Source: Mortierella alpina (lineage: Eukaryota; Mortierellomycota; Mortierellomycetes; Mortierellales; Mortierellaceae). From it: a stretch of DNA of 64,000 bases. Positions 33,935 through 45,987 of this stretch are shown here, piece after piece. Below the pieces are notes generated by a model. It had not been told where the DNA came from. It did no database searches and saw only the letters and a list, made by a program, of their open reading frames with translations. Position 1 is the stretch's first letter. Each line of letters opens with the position of its first letter. The stretch covers positions 930,001-994,000 of the forward strand of contig JANATF010000005.1 in assembly GCA_029449245.1 (NCBI GenBank), written 5' to 3'. The position numbers were made by a program, and so were the translations under genes.

Positions 33935-34645
33935 CCTCAGAACAAAGCCTATGCATTCCAAAAGTTTGGCGTGCCCAAAACCCAAGTCCAGCAGCCCACT
34001 GCATTCGTAAATATATAACTTTATTGCCATCTGAGCGCCAGTCAAAAAGAAGCACCGAGCCGCCCAGGGTGCATTCACGCGGAGGTGGTCTGTCGTCGCA
34101 CCCCACTTCAACTTGATATGGCGGGGTGTGGTCGCCCACGCTTCAATTGTCTTCTGTAGAGCGAGCAAGAACACCAGCTGGTATTTTGATTTCATTGCGT
34201 CCTCTAACGAGACGAGTGCAACATCAGGGACAACTGTGAGAGTTGAGGTCGCAGGGCAACAATAATGTTCAGGTTCTTAAAAATGAAGGCGGAAGAGTGA
34301 AGAGAAGTTATGGTGAAGAGAATAGAACGGAGTGAGGAAAGACGTCGTTTCATACGCGAAAACGGAGTTGGCGGCAACGGGACCAGAATGGCCGTGAGTG
34401 GCTTGTCTCCACATATCCAAGGCTTGTTGGTGCAATCATTCTCCACCCTCGCACTGGCGTCCATCACACTTCATTACATTAGTACCCATGACTTCCTTGC
34501 CCGACGCCTCGACAAGGCCTGCCGCGAATGATCCATCCAATGCATATACACATCAAGGCCCTTCATCAGCATACGCAGGAACTCCTGCATCCTCCTCGAT
34601 TGCATCACAGCTATCACCGTCACAGCCGCAACAGCAACAGCAGCC
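33935..34645 (-). repeat. Inverted repeat copy A (ATG15 3' flank to TIMMDC1-like 5' coding part)
   Basis: Its reverse complement aligns with 45988-47110. Two blocks are clear: 34130-34015 against about 46890-47040 (over 80% identical by eye, including gacagaccacctccgcgtg and cggctcggtgcttctttttga), and 34640-34420 against 45995-46185 (about 70%, including gcattggatggatcatt and a CTGTGACG-TAGCTGTGAT stretch). The second block covers the first about 50 codons of the TIMMDC1-like gene and ends at its Gln (CAG/CAA) run. The middle (about 34140-34420) is less alike. Confidence 0.75.
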
Positions 34646-35391
34646 ATACGACGTGTCCTCAACCTGGCCTCTGAGCCCACACTACTACTACAACTCCACC
34701 GTCCTCCACACCGACTTTTCCTCTGCTCTCTCCAAGAACCCTCTCTTGAACCGGATAGGGCTCGAGCCCGTCAAGCGGATCATGCTCATCACAGGCTCTG
34801 CCTCCTTTTGGGGCTTTATGCTCGGCGGCGTGATCGGGTCCCGCCAATCCGGTATGCAGTACTTGGCCGAGAACGCTCACCGGTTACCCAAGAACATGGA
34901 GGGCTGGTACTTTTATCACAAGCGCAAGAACTATCGCATGATCTGGGGTGCTCTCCAGAAGGGCGCTCTGTACTCTGCAAAGACGGGCGCCTTAGTCGGA
35001 CTGTTTGAGATTCTGGAGGCGAGTGCCGATTTTTATAGAGGAGGAGCTGATCTGCTCAATTCGATGATGGCTGGTATCGCCTCGGGTGCCATTTTTTCTG
35101 TGGCTAGTATGTCGCCTGTTCTTTCCACCCATACAAGATGTCCGTGTTATAAGAATAAGGCAAAGAATGACTGATATGTTTTTTTTTTGTTTTTTTGTGA
35201 AACTGATAGACAAGTTGCCAAAGCAGAGCTCAAAACACACAGTATTGCTCGGTGCAGGATACGGATTGGTTAGCGGGGGGTTGCAGGATCTGTCATCGTT
35301 CCTGAAAGGCACGCCTGTATGGTATTTGCCTCAGTCGCTCAAGGAACGGTCTTTGGCACTCAAACTTCCAGTCATGGATAACGACGAATGA
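34488..35391 (+). CDS. Tim17/22/23-family protein, TIMMDC1-like
   Basis: Two exons (34488-35106, 35210-35391) give 266 residues. A disordered N-terminus (Ser/Pro/Gln-rich, QPQQQQQP at about 50) leads into a domain with four Gly-rich membrane helices: FWGFMLGGVIGSRQSG, GALYSAKTGALVGLFEI, LLNSMMAGIASGAIFSVAN and HTVLLGAGYGLVSGG. The basic loop GWYFYHKRKNYRMIWGAL between helices 1 and 2 resembles TIMMDC1, the complex I assembly factor of the mitochondrial inner membrane, more than the Tim17/23 channel subunits; the assignment within the family is inference. The codons up to about 53 overlap repeat copy A. The stop lies only 23 bp from the stop of the convergent tubulin cofactor gene. An upstream in-frame ATG at 34398 is less likely. 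Confidence 0.75.
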
Positions 35392-35414
35392 TCCCATTAA
35401 AATGCGCGTTTATT

Positions 35415-37076
35415 TTACATGTCCTCATCCGAGAAGAGATCTTCCTCAGGAAAATCTCCTGTCTGGACCTTATCAGGGCGAACAAACGATCCATACTTGG
35501 GTGGGCACGTAAAGTAGCGGACACCCTGCATGCTGCCATCGTTCTTACCCAAGGGCTCATCGTATTGGACGCCGACCCAAAGACCCGCCTGGAACTCCGT
35601 TAGGCCTAATTGTTTTTAAGGGATATCAAGGAGCCACCAGGAGCACAGTTAGCACCAATGTTCAGTAGCGGTCATTGCGTCCTACACCAATACAGGACAT
35701 CACGATAGTGTTTCCCTCTCCCTACCGATGAATCGAACTGTGCCCCTACGCTTCAAGGCACCTCCCCCAATGTCAACTTCGCACCGGTCACCAATCTTAA
35801 TGCTTTGGGCGGCTTCTTCAAAGGCGCGGTTCTGCGTCGAAGCAGACGAGCTGTCGGAGGTTGCATCGTTAAAGCGACCAAGGTTGTTGCGTTTCTTGAA
35901 AGCTAGCACAGAGTCTAGCAACGCGCAAACAACAAAAGCAAGCGTCAAGAAAGGCAGTGTAAAATTTGTCAGGCGGCGAAAACGACCAGAAACTATCGAA
36001 CATCTAAAGATATTTTGTTTGATCGGCCCATGTGCCTAGGGGTCATACATCTAACGCGCGTGAATTGTAGGGTCACGGCGTTCATTGTTTTGGGTTGTGT
36101 GGGAATGTATGCCGTCTGCCAATCATGGGTACATTTACCGCGGTATGGGCATCCACAAAGACAGGCGCAGCGCCCATACCCCATTTCGTGGTACTTTTTG
36201 TTCATGTGGTTTGGAATGTTTTGTTTACCTGATCGTTTTTCATAGTCCTCCTCAGTCAATTCAAACTTTTGCACTAGGGACACATCGTTGAACTGGCCTT
36301 TGACACGCGAAGGATTGGTATCCACGACCTAAAGTATGACAAACATAACATGTTTGATTAATCTCGTTGATGCGCGATGATGGTTCATAATATGCGATAT
36401 CAACCTTGTGTATTGTCGACCAAGAGGTGCCTTACGTGGATTCTCCAGTAGTCTTCAATTGGAAAGGCTCCCAGCATAGTCTCCGCGGGATGACCCTCTA
36501 GCGACGTGACAAAGGTGTCATCTTTGTAAAGCGCCAGCTGCTGAAACGAGGAACTGACGCCTGTTATCGGCTCAAGCTTGATCTATTCAGCAATCAACAG
36601 ACGCAAACAGTCAGGCGTAGGTCAGGCAAGGATGTAAATAAATGTATAGCAGCGAGCCTCCAATCCGTCATTAATGGCGGGACAGCAAAGGAGAAGTAGG
36701 GGGTGGTTGTTAAGAGAGCAATGGAGCAGTCAACAACTGATAACGGCTCATGCACCCAACGTTTCCCGCTGGCCCCATGATTGTCCCGCGGTGGAGATGT
36801 TTGAGCTCTCTGTATGTACCAAGCCCAGCTTTCCCAGCCCACTTGGACAAAGATGAAGACTATCATCACGAGAATCGCCAAGGTTCACCGCCAAAAGCAG
36901 ATCTCGTGCGTTTTGATGGCGATTTCCATTAGCTTCCAGGGCCTCATTCCCCTTGATGTTTAGTCAGTGTATCTATAATTTTTTTTTACCTTGAGGTTAT
37001 CGATGGTCGAGGCTTTGGACAGCCTGAGCTCAGTCGAGTTGTTCTCACTGGTCACGTAGATATTTAAGATGGACAT
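35415..37076 (-). CDS. TBCB: Tubulin-folding cofactor B (Alf1-type, CAP-Gly)
   Basis: Five exons (37076-36990, 36582-36436, 36328-36229, 35914-35726, 35605-35415) give 237 residues, the standard TBCB length. An N-terminal ubiquitin-like domain ([21 protein letters not shown] ... [13 protein letters not shown]) is followed by a linker with [20 protein letters not shown] and a CAP-Gly domain ([41 protein letters not shown]). The acidic end ...[10 protein letters not shown] suits binding of the partner cofactor E CAP-Gly. The protein acts with cofactor E in alpha-tubulin folding and heterodimer turnover in the cytosol. Intron 1 is 407 nt and the others are short. Confidence 0.94.
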
Positions 37077-38264
37077 GGTGTGCGTGTTACGAGAACGAGG
37101 CGACGGCGTGGGATGCGGGGCGATGGTGTTCAGGAAAATAAAGCGAGGAAGGAATGCTGATGCGGATGAAGAAATGCAATCTTTGCCACAAATACTCCGA
37201 AATGCGAGTCATTCCTTTGAATCGCGAGGCTGGAGTTCAATCCTTTGTGCAGCGCAATTTTTCGCTGCAGGAGACGCGAGGGAAAAGAGCGCGTGGACTG
37301 ATCCCAGGGATGCACTGGCATGCTGGATCACGCTGCTGAAGATACCGCCTCGGGAAGTGCTGGCCCAGGGGGGGGTGAGGTGTGATCGCTTTTGTGAATC
37401 GCTTTTCAGGAGCCACAGCTTGATGAGAGTCGCCAGGTGAACAGCGATCGTTTTTCTTCTCTCTTCCGTTGTCTCGCACAACCCAGCAACGCACACACAC
37501 ACACACTCTCTCTCTTTCTCTCAGACACTATCTCACTCTCTCTATCTCTTTCACGCACTCTCACTTCTGCCTCTGCCTTGTGCTCATTGTCCTCATTGCC
37601 CTCAGCAACTGTAAAACCACCGACTCTTGTTCTTCACCACTCACGACGGTCGCTCACGTTCACGGGATCAATTAGTTGACTCTCCTCACACCACACTAAA
37701 CGGCCGTAGCCCTCACCTATCCTTCATTCTCTCTCACACTTTCTCTCTCTCTCTCTCTCGGTCTCTGCCCCTCGCTGGACGTATCCCTCTTCACTTTTCT
37801 CTCTCTCCTACACCTCCTTCCTTCATCGGCTCGCACTGTTTTATTGGGCATCCAGAGCTAGCCATTACTGGTTTTTCCCTCGTCTCTGTAACTGCTGTAA
37901 GCGAACCCACCCAATCAGCGTTTTACATTCCTGCACACCACCCACCCACGGTTAGCACATTGACCACCCTGTAATTCGCATACTAACGAACATTACCATG
38001 GACTCCGTTGCTGGTTTTTTGGGCGATTCGTAGTCACCAGAGTCCCTGGCGCGGTTTCATTTTTCAGCGCCTCGTGGCACCTGAGCACCAAAGCAAGAAT
38101 AAAAGTAGTAAGTGTCCTGGCGTGGTCAGCCTCCCTCCAGTTCCAGGTCTTAATGTGTCTAGGCAATCACGGCATGATACGGGTAGCAAGTACCAACTGC
38201 CGGCTCTGTGTTCCATTCCTATTTCGTTTATTATAGACCAACCTTCGTCCGAAGTTTCAATTCC
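37077..38264. promoter_or_regulatory. Divergent region between TBCB and striatin with CT tracts and a 5' UTR intron
   Basis: Two CT-rich microsatellite-like tracts (37497-37570 and 37735-37765 on the plus strand) and general C/T richness from 37440 to 37990 suggest the striatin promoter and leader. A GTAAGTG at 38108 and TTATAG at 38231-38236 define a plausible 129-nt intron in the striatin 5' UTR, ending 28 bp before the ATG. Closer to TBCB the sequence has no recognised element. Confidence 0.5.
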
Positions 38265-41200
38265 ATGCACCAGTTTCAGCCATTTGCACCTCAGCAAATG
38301 CCCACCGTGGCAGAATATGCCTTTCCCAGCGTGCTACAGTTCCTGCAGTCAGAATGGCGTCGGTTCGAGCGCGATAGGAACGAGTGGGACATTGAGAAAG
38401 CCGAGATGAAGGTAACACCATGCAGCTGCAAGTAAAAGTTAAACACGAACAGCACAGTACAGTTTAGTGGGTCATCTCACACCTTTCCTTGACTATTAAC
38501 TCTATAGGCGCGAATTGCGTTCTTAGAGGGCGAGAAGCGTGGTGTGGACAATGCTAAAATGGATCTCATGAAGCGGGTCAAGATGCTGGAATATGCACTG
38601 AGGCAGGAAAGGTAACAACATATCATTCGGGCATTCATATCCCACATGGGCCGTTCATGAGCACGATTATCATATGCTTCCCCATGAACCCCGTCCCTTC
38701 TTGATCTTATTTCACAACATCTCCTCTGCATGCACAGTCGGGCCCACTAATTACATTTTCATTCATCGATCGTTGTGGTGCAGTATTATATGTAGGACTT
38801 TGAGGGTAACTGGCAATGAACTGATTGATCTATTTGTTCCCATGATATGACATAGGGGCAAATATCTCGAAAGCAAGGAGGGTAATGCGGTCAATGCCCA
38901 AATGTCATCAGCTCAAGCCTCTTCCAGTGTAACGCGTAAGTTAATGAAATGCAACAACAAAAAAAAAACATGCAACAAACAGGCAGGTCTAGTGGCGGTC
39001 ATCTGGTACATTTTTCAATGTATCGACGCGTGATGCGAACCCAACTGCCTCATGCCAAGCTAGATGTCAGTTATGGAGTCTTTTTGACACGCGCATCTTT
39101 ACTCCAATATCTAATCCCATGGCCTTACGTCTTACACATACTGCTTAACGTTCATCAGCAACGGAAGGAGCGTCAGGGGCGTCAGGGGCGTCAGGAGCAG
39201 TGAATATTAAGATGCAAAACAGGATCTCAACCTACAGTAACCCTGGTCAGAACATGAGCCAAGTCAGTCCCACTTCTACGACCCCGGGTCTCGATCCATT
39301 GGAGCGCGCTAAAAGCAGAGAGTTCCTAAGGATGTAAGTGTGCTACAACGACCTCATTGCTTTGACTCGTTCGTGGATGGACCAATCAGCAAGTCTTTTA
39401 GCAGTTGTTGCTTCTCTAGTTCACGCCTTGCTCTCTTTATTCACGCACCCACTCCTCCGACACTTGACGCGTAGATGTTTGCAAGAAATCAGTTATCTGA
39501 CAGCGTCTGTACCGCAGTCTATCACCATGGCTGCCCCACCCGCTCCAACGCGTCTCGCTCGTAATGAGTCCGATAGGAGATCTGCTGCATTAAGTGCGCG
39601 CAATAGGAAGAGTGATTTTTATCCGGCCAATGTCCAGCCAGCAGCACCGCCACCATTGGCGAGAGCCAGCTCTGTTCCTGTATCAACCCTGCAGTCCCTG
39701 AAAGGGATCAAGCCAGCAGCGAATAGCCCGCCCTTGGACGACCCTTCTCTCGTTGGCATAGCAGGGCCGCCAATAGAGGATAAAGCAGAGGACGCCACCC
39801 TGAGGCAGTTTGGTGCAGCGCCATCTCAGCACCCCAGGTTATCGGCTTCCAACCAGTCCCGTCCAACTAAGGATGTACTCATTTCGGAAAAGGTCGCTCA
39901 AGCACCTACACCTTCTCCCGTGCAGGACAATGTCAAAGCGACTATCATCGGTTCGAAACTTCAAAAGGAAATTGTCATTTCTGATGAAGGCGAGGCGGTC
40001 AGCGACAAGGACGAGGATCCAATTACGGTTGTGCACTCACCCATGTCGGGAGTGCAGTGGAATGCACAGTTACAAAGGGCTGGGAGAGACCTCGAACGTC
40101 CTGAAGGCAAGAGAGGAGGTGCGAGAGCTGAGGATGAGGCGCAATTGGTAGGTTTATCGTCTCTTGTGCCCCTGAAGTATGATGGATATGAACTATTATT
40201 GACGGTGTATGCTATGGAATAGAGCAAGGATGTTCAGGACAAATTTAATATCTCTCCAGAGAGACTAAACAAAATGGTTAAGGAGTGGGACAAGTCCAAG
40301 CAAGAGGGCCATCCTGGACAAAAGTCCATGCGCAAGAAAAAGTCCAAGGACTCTGGTAATACATGCTGTGTCCGAATTTCCTGGATATGACTCTCACACA
40401 ATTCACTGTGCTGACCACTTTATCTTTTCTCGATGCAGCTATATTAGATGAGCTGGCCAGTTTAAGCGTTGATGAGACTGAGGACACTGAGATCGGAAGG
40501 AAAGAAGACGAAGCGGTAATTGATGAGCCGGCACGGTGGCGTCCTAAAGTCACGCTGAAAAGGTAGAGCATGAATTCTCCATTGTTGCAAGTTGGTTTGT
40601 TCTGGATAGCCACTGACAGTTCCGTGTGGGTTCTCATTAGGCACTTGGACACTGTTCGGTCCATTGCTTTTCATCCAGACCACAAGTCCATCCTTTCGGG
40701 ATCAGAGGACGGGACAATGAAGTATTGGAATTTAGAGTCGGCACTGATAGAGAGCAAGCGACCACAGGTCTGTGAGATTGACCCCATTCACACCTATCGT
40801 GGGCATACCAAGACGATCACATCCGTTGCCATCTCGGCAGCGCTAAACAAGTGCTTCTCAGCCAGTGCCGACTCAACCATTCGCTCATACAAGTTGGTTC
40901 CCATGAATAAGGAGACCTACTCTCGCCATGGTAAGGATCATATACTATGTATCGCTGTCCTACTATTGACTGCACCGCACTATCCTCTTGATGGATTTAT
41001 TCCAACACGTTTCTCTATCGCATCGGATATAGATCCTACTTTGCCACAAACAACATTTGTTGGGCATACTGATGCGGTGTGGGACATCCGCCTGTTTCCA
41101 ATTTCGATTTCGTCGTCGCAGTTACTAGGCTCCATTTCTGCAGATGGCACACTCAAGATTTGGGATACTGAAACGAAAGGCTCACCACTGAGGTCATCTT

Positions 41201-41960
41201 GGGGTTACCACGGTCAGCAATCACCTCCCATCATCGCGACTTCTAGAGCGATGCCGGTGCCAACTGGTCTGGATTTCTGTCCGACAGACTTGAAAAAGGT
41301 CATTGTCAGCTACTCCAACTCGGTCATGAAGCTATTTGATATTGAGACTGGAAAGGACGTTTTGACTTTTAAAAGCGACGAGACTTATGGTAAGACGAGC
41401 TGATGTTCAGGCGAGTTGGGACCACATTCTTCACAGCTTGGTATAGCCACATGCATGGTCCTCACATATTCACTTGTCCCCTTGAATGTCGTAGACGGCA
41501 CGCCTGCCACACAGATTAACAAAGTTGTTTGTCACCCTACATTGCCACTTGTGGTATCGGGCCACGAAGACCGATATATCCGCTTTTACGATTTGAACAA
41601 TGGTAGGGAGCCTATATCTACATATATGAAGTATCGGTTTCAAAGCAATGTATGTCACAGAACTTACATAGCTGACATTTGCAATTAGGTTCATGCTCCC
41701 ACTCAATGTTGTCGCATTTGGATGCGGTTTCGTCCCTTGATATTGACCCCGCGGGACTGGTGCTCTGTTCAGGTGGTCATGACTCCTCCGTCCGCCTGTG
41801 GGACATTGCATCCTCAACGCGGGCATGCCTGCAAGAGTTCACGGGACATCGGCGCAAGGGTGACGAAGGGGTCTGCACGGTTCATTACCATCCAACAATG
41901 CATGGGCTCATGGCGACTGGAGGGGCAGATTCAATTGTTAAGGTTTATGGTCGTAGCTAA
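38265..41960 (+). CDS. Striatin, STRIPAK scaffold (PRO11/Far8-type)
   Basis: Eleven exons, all in phase (38265-38411, 38508-38611, 38856-38935, 39159-39333, 39475-40147, 40223-40355, 40439-40562, 40641-40930, 41033-41389, 41495-41602, 41689-41960), give 820 residues. The N-terminal striatin helix is unmistakable: LQFLQSEWRRFERDRNEWDIEKAE, ARIAFLEGEKRG, LMKRVKMLEYALRQERGKYL (about residues 23-88), the coiled coil that dimerises and binds the PP2A A subunit. A long Ser/Ala/Pro-rich linker contains a 9-bp tandem repeat (GASGASGASG, 39173-39205). From residue 480 seven WD40 units form a propeller (HLDTVRSIAFHPD, GHTKTITSVAIS, GHTDAVWDIRLF, and so on to VKVYGRS). Striatin is the B''' regulatory subunit of PP2A in the STRIPAK complex, which controls cell fusion, septation and development in fungi. 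Confidence 0.94.
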
Positions 41961-43076
41961 ATAGCTCCTGTTGTCTTTGCACGAAAGTAAGCAAGAGGCT
42001 GTGCATCTTTGATTTTCCTGGCAACTTTTTTGTATCTTGCAGCAAGCATCCCATGCCCATCTGAACCAGCTGGTTAGCTTGATTGCCTCTTCTGCACCAT
42101 ATTCCTTCTCCATTCATTCACACATCATTTACATTTATAGTATGCATTGGATTGCAATAAAGACAGTCTTTTGTCCTCGTGGAGTTTTTTAAGAACGTAG
42201 GATTGAGCTAAGACCCGTTGATGCATGTCGCATGCTTTAAGCGAGGCTCTCATATTACATGTAGATGATGTAGGGGGTATGCGAGTGCAACACACGTTTT
42301 TCAAGATCATGCAAGCTGTGTCAAAACAAATGAAAGTCTAGGCCAACGTCAAGTTGAACTTTCATGATTCTATGCCCGTTTGACTCTTGGCTTTTCCGAT
42401 TTACTAATTCCTTGCTCCACCAAGATTATTTTTCGCAGGTAGGTGGGGAGAGTCGCGCCACAAGCGTCAAGTCAAAGTTAACGACGTTGCGGTCGGCGAG
42501 AGCCAGATACATGCTGACTCGTCCTCATTGTGGGCTGGGGCGAAGATTTTTTTTTTTTTTTGCAAAGATGGTACATGTCTGTACACAGTGCAAACGAAGC
42601 CATTAGATTTTAACCGATAGAACGGCTAAAGTGTAGTCAAGATCTTTTCGTTTCTACCTCCTTCTGTGTGTACCTTTTTTTGTGTTACCATGTATTCGCC
42701 ATTTGGAAAGGCAGGGCTTAGCAGAGACAAAGGCACAGAAAGGTTAACAACACTATGCTCTCAAAAAAAAAACTGATCGAGAAAGGATTTGAGGTGGCAA
42801 AATACCATCGCACCTTCGCCCCGATACTCTATGAGAAATACAATGGGGTATGTCCGCGGTCATTCGGCTTACACAGCCTTTGAACATCCCTCGCCCCTGG
42901 CGCGAAAAGCTCCGCTTCGCCTTCGGATCGTTGGAGGCCATATAAGTATGCCCCACCTGCAAAATTTTCCTTCCCTACTTCGCCTCCGTCCACACACACA
43001 CAACGCCATATAGATACATATCTGCTTTGACAAAAACATCCCTTTCCATCCATTTCTTGGTCCTCAGTTGATCGTC
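41961..43076. other. Intergenic region
   Basis: About 1.1 kb between striatin and the next plus-strand gene. It has T runs at 42547-42561 and 42675-42681 and an A run at 42764-42772. No supported gene; the last about 150 bp are the leader of the following gene. Confidence 0.5.
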
Positions 43077-45413
43077 ATGAATCCTCCAGAAGCACGCAGA
43101 CAATCTTCATACTTCGCGTCTATACGGCGGCAGCCGTTGGACTTTATGGGATCATCCACACTTTTTTTCGCCAGACCTCTTTGGTTCGTTTGCACACTTG
43201 GAAGCCAATGGCCGCGCCGTCGAGTAGGCGAGAATTTTGGCGTTTGTGTCTTTCGAACGGTTGTCATCTTTGTTATTCGTAAGTGATTCCAGGATTAGGA
43301 TATCCTCAACGCGAGGCAGCTATTATGTAAGGCTATGTACTTAACGCTATACTTTTGATCCCGCTTCTTGTTGCCTGAATAGGATTCGCGTGTCTGCTGG
43401 GGGCGCTTTGGTACTTCTTGACCTACGTTCGGTATGTGAAAAAAGGTCCATCCGAACGACCCTACAACCTATTGCGAGGAGAAAAAACAATGCCAACAAC
43501 GTCCGGTCCAGGTAGGTTGAACCCAGGGCCCATTGGGGAATGTGTGGGAGTCAACTGAAGCTACATTTCGCTGACGCTTACTCTATTTCACATTTACAGT
43601 GGTCACTCTGTCAGGAACGGAGCCGAACAAGATGAACATCACTGGTCTCAATTATTTTAACGGTGATTTCCACGCCATAGGACTGGGTCTGGTCCATTAC
43701 AGACAGAACGGCACCGACGGCCCAGCTATCTATGGCCAAGTTATCGACATAAACCTCAGCGACTTCGAGCTGGCGGGAGGGGTGAATAACTACCTATACG
43801 TTGAAATCGAACATGCTGATCAGTTGCCGCGTGATGTTTGGACATCTGTCAGTCTTTTTCACCCAAGTAAGGCCCAGGCGGCAATTATTGAATCAATGTG
43901 CGCACACAAAACTTCTAAACTGACATGCCTGTTGTTGTTCAAATTAGAAACCACTACCGAGGGCCAGCCGCCGACCACCCGCGACATGTTCAACTCTTAT
44001 GCGTTCACTCCAGGCCATTTCGTTGAGATCCGGTACACGTCTGTGCAGTTCTTCACAGTATATAGGCCTGGCGATCGCTCAACTACATGGGAGAAGTTCA
44101 AATCCTTTATTGGATACATGGACCCAGTTGAGGATTATTCGTACCAGAGCACCGTTCAGCATATACCCTTCCCGACAGGATTGTACAGTCCCCATAGTAG
44201 CGTCATCGTCCTTCGACCCCCATCCAGCGTGGAATTCACGGAGTATGAAGAAGAAAAGACATCGTTCAAGGACACTATGGCCAAAATCGGAGGTCTGCTC
44301 AGTCTTGTGGGGTCGATCGTTGTCTTTCTCTTTGGAGTCTCGCTTGTCTCGCCTTGGGGCTTCTTGGCCAGTCTACCATTCTTCCGCAGACGCATGTCAA
44401 ACTCACTCGCCAAGGCCTACAACTCTGCGGAGGGTTTTTCCAAAGGACCGTTCACGACGCACATTGATGAAATTGGTGGTTTCGACCACACAGTTCCTAC
44501 GAATGATATGAAGATCATCATGCTCAAAGAGCGCATCGACGAGCTGGAGCTAGTTCTGAGTGAGTATTATCTGGACGGATGCGTCTTTCAGCACTATTCC
44601 GAGGAGAGAGACCAGGTCCGGTTGGAGAGAGCACAGACTCGCACGGGTCGTCCCAAGAGCAAGCAAGGTGAAGGACTCGATCTTCCAAGCCAGAGGCTGT
44701 ACGATAACCAATTCCAACACAAGGGTCAACTCCCTTCACCCGAATTTCCTTCATTGAATACAAGGACGGGTCAGGATCAACATCAACAGCAACAGCGACC
44801 TTACTATCACCGGGAGCCATCCTCCGAGATTACTGTCTCTGCGTATTACCAGCAGCAGCAGCAGCAGATCAACAAGAAACAAGGGGAATCACAGCGATCA
44901 CTTCTCGGCCCTGTGGAAGATGATGATCTCAGCCGTGACCATGGCTTTGCCTCACCACCCTTCTCAGAATATGACGCACAGAGGCAAGGATTGCTGCAGC
45001 TCGACCATCATCAGTTGCACCAGTCCCACATCCAAAAGCAAGAGCTTGTACAGAGTCCGCCTTCTGGACCTATGTACAGCTCCAGTAGAGGGGCTGCACC
45101 TGCGACTGGTCAAGATGCGTTCGCTTTCCATAACCAATCTCCAGTGACTTCGACAGCTGGCACGCAACTGTCTCCTCCCCCAGTCGGAGCAGCAGTAGCA
45201 TCACCAACAGTCGCGGTAGCGGGTCGGGAGGACGAGGCGGCACTGTGGTGGAAGGCTAATCCTGCTCCAGCTGCTGCTCCAGCATACAGACCACCACAGC
45301 CTACGTCAACAGCCGCGGTGCATCCTGGTTTGGGTGGTGTGTCAAGCGCGCCCGAGAGCACGTACGAGCATCATGATATGACGGATCTTTCGAAACTACG
45401 TAAAGAAGACTAG
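43077..45413 (+). CDS. Two-pass membrane protein with Gln-rich tail, unknown function
   Basis: Four exons (43077-43278, 43383-43511, 43600-43866, 43948-45413) give 687 residues. A basic cytosolic N-terminus precedes a first membrane helix (about 58-84, split by intron 1: VVIFVIRFACLLGALWYFLTYV). A region of about 230 residues of beta-rich character with N-glycosylation-type sites (NIT, NGT, NLS) lies between it and the second helix (about 313-340, IGGLLSLVGSIVVFLFGVSLV). The tail is long, with a short coiled coil (MLKERIDELELVLSEYY), then Gln/Pro/His-rich low complexity (QQQQQ) to the end. The topology suggests an extracellular or lumenal domain between two helices with both ends cytosolic. 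I do not recognise the family and assign no function. Confidence 0.75.
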
Positions 45414-45987
45414 TAGCACCGACACTGTACTGTTTGCTGTGCCGAATCGTTGGGGTTCGTTACCAGAAAACTTTATTCCCAACCCTCGGCGATTCTCTGT
45501 CCCTCGGAGATGCTTTAAAATATTAAAGAATGCTCTAGCAAACTGAATGACCAAGACTACTTTCAAATGTTGCTGAGATCCACCTGACCGCTTTTCAGTA
45601 CTTCTGATACCATGGATCTTTTAGCGACCCATGGTGGGTTAGCCCGTTTTATCGTTATGCTGGTGAAAGCATATCTCGCCTCCAGTGCATCGGGTGCGGG
45701 TCCAAAGCTTGTCCAAATCAGCGCTTGCATTCTTGACGATAATCTCCCTCGGCTTGGTCGAAAGGCTTCCTCAGTCACGAATCTTGACCTTACGGTGATT
45801 CTCTGATTGCGCCCTCCTGAGAGATTCGCGACCTAAAAAGCCCTCGGCAAGGTCCGGACAAGGCTTTCACTGCAGCAGTGCAGCAGCTTTGAGTCCTCTT
45901 GGTCGACTCACCTTTCTCAGCTCCCTCCTTTGACCTATGTGAATGTGTTGCGAGTAATGGCGCAACACGGGTCACGGTTGGCGAAGT
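45414..45987. other. Intergenic region, possible decayed coding sequence on minus strand
   Basis: 3' flank of the membrane-protein gene, then open stretches on the minus strand (45563-45778, 45790-45975) with plausible composition but no domain, no start context and a frame change between them. They may be a relic gene; not called. Confidence 0.3.
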
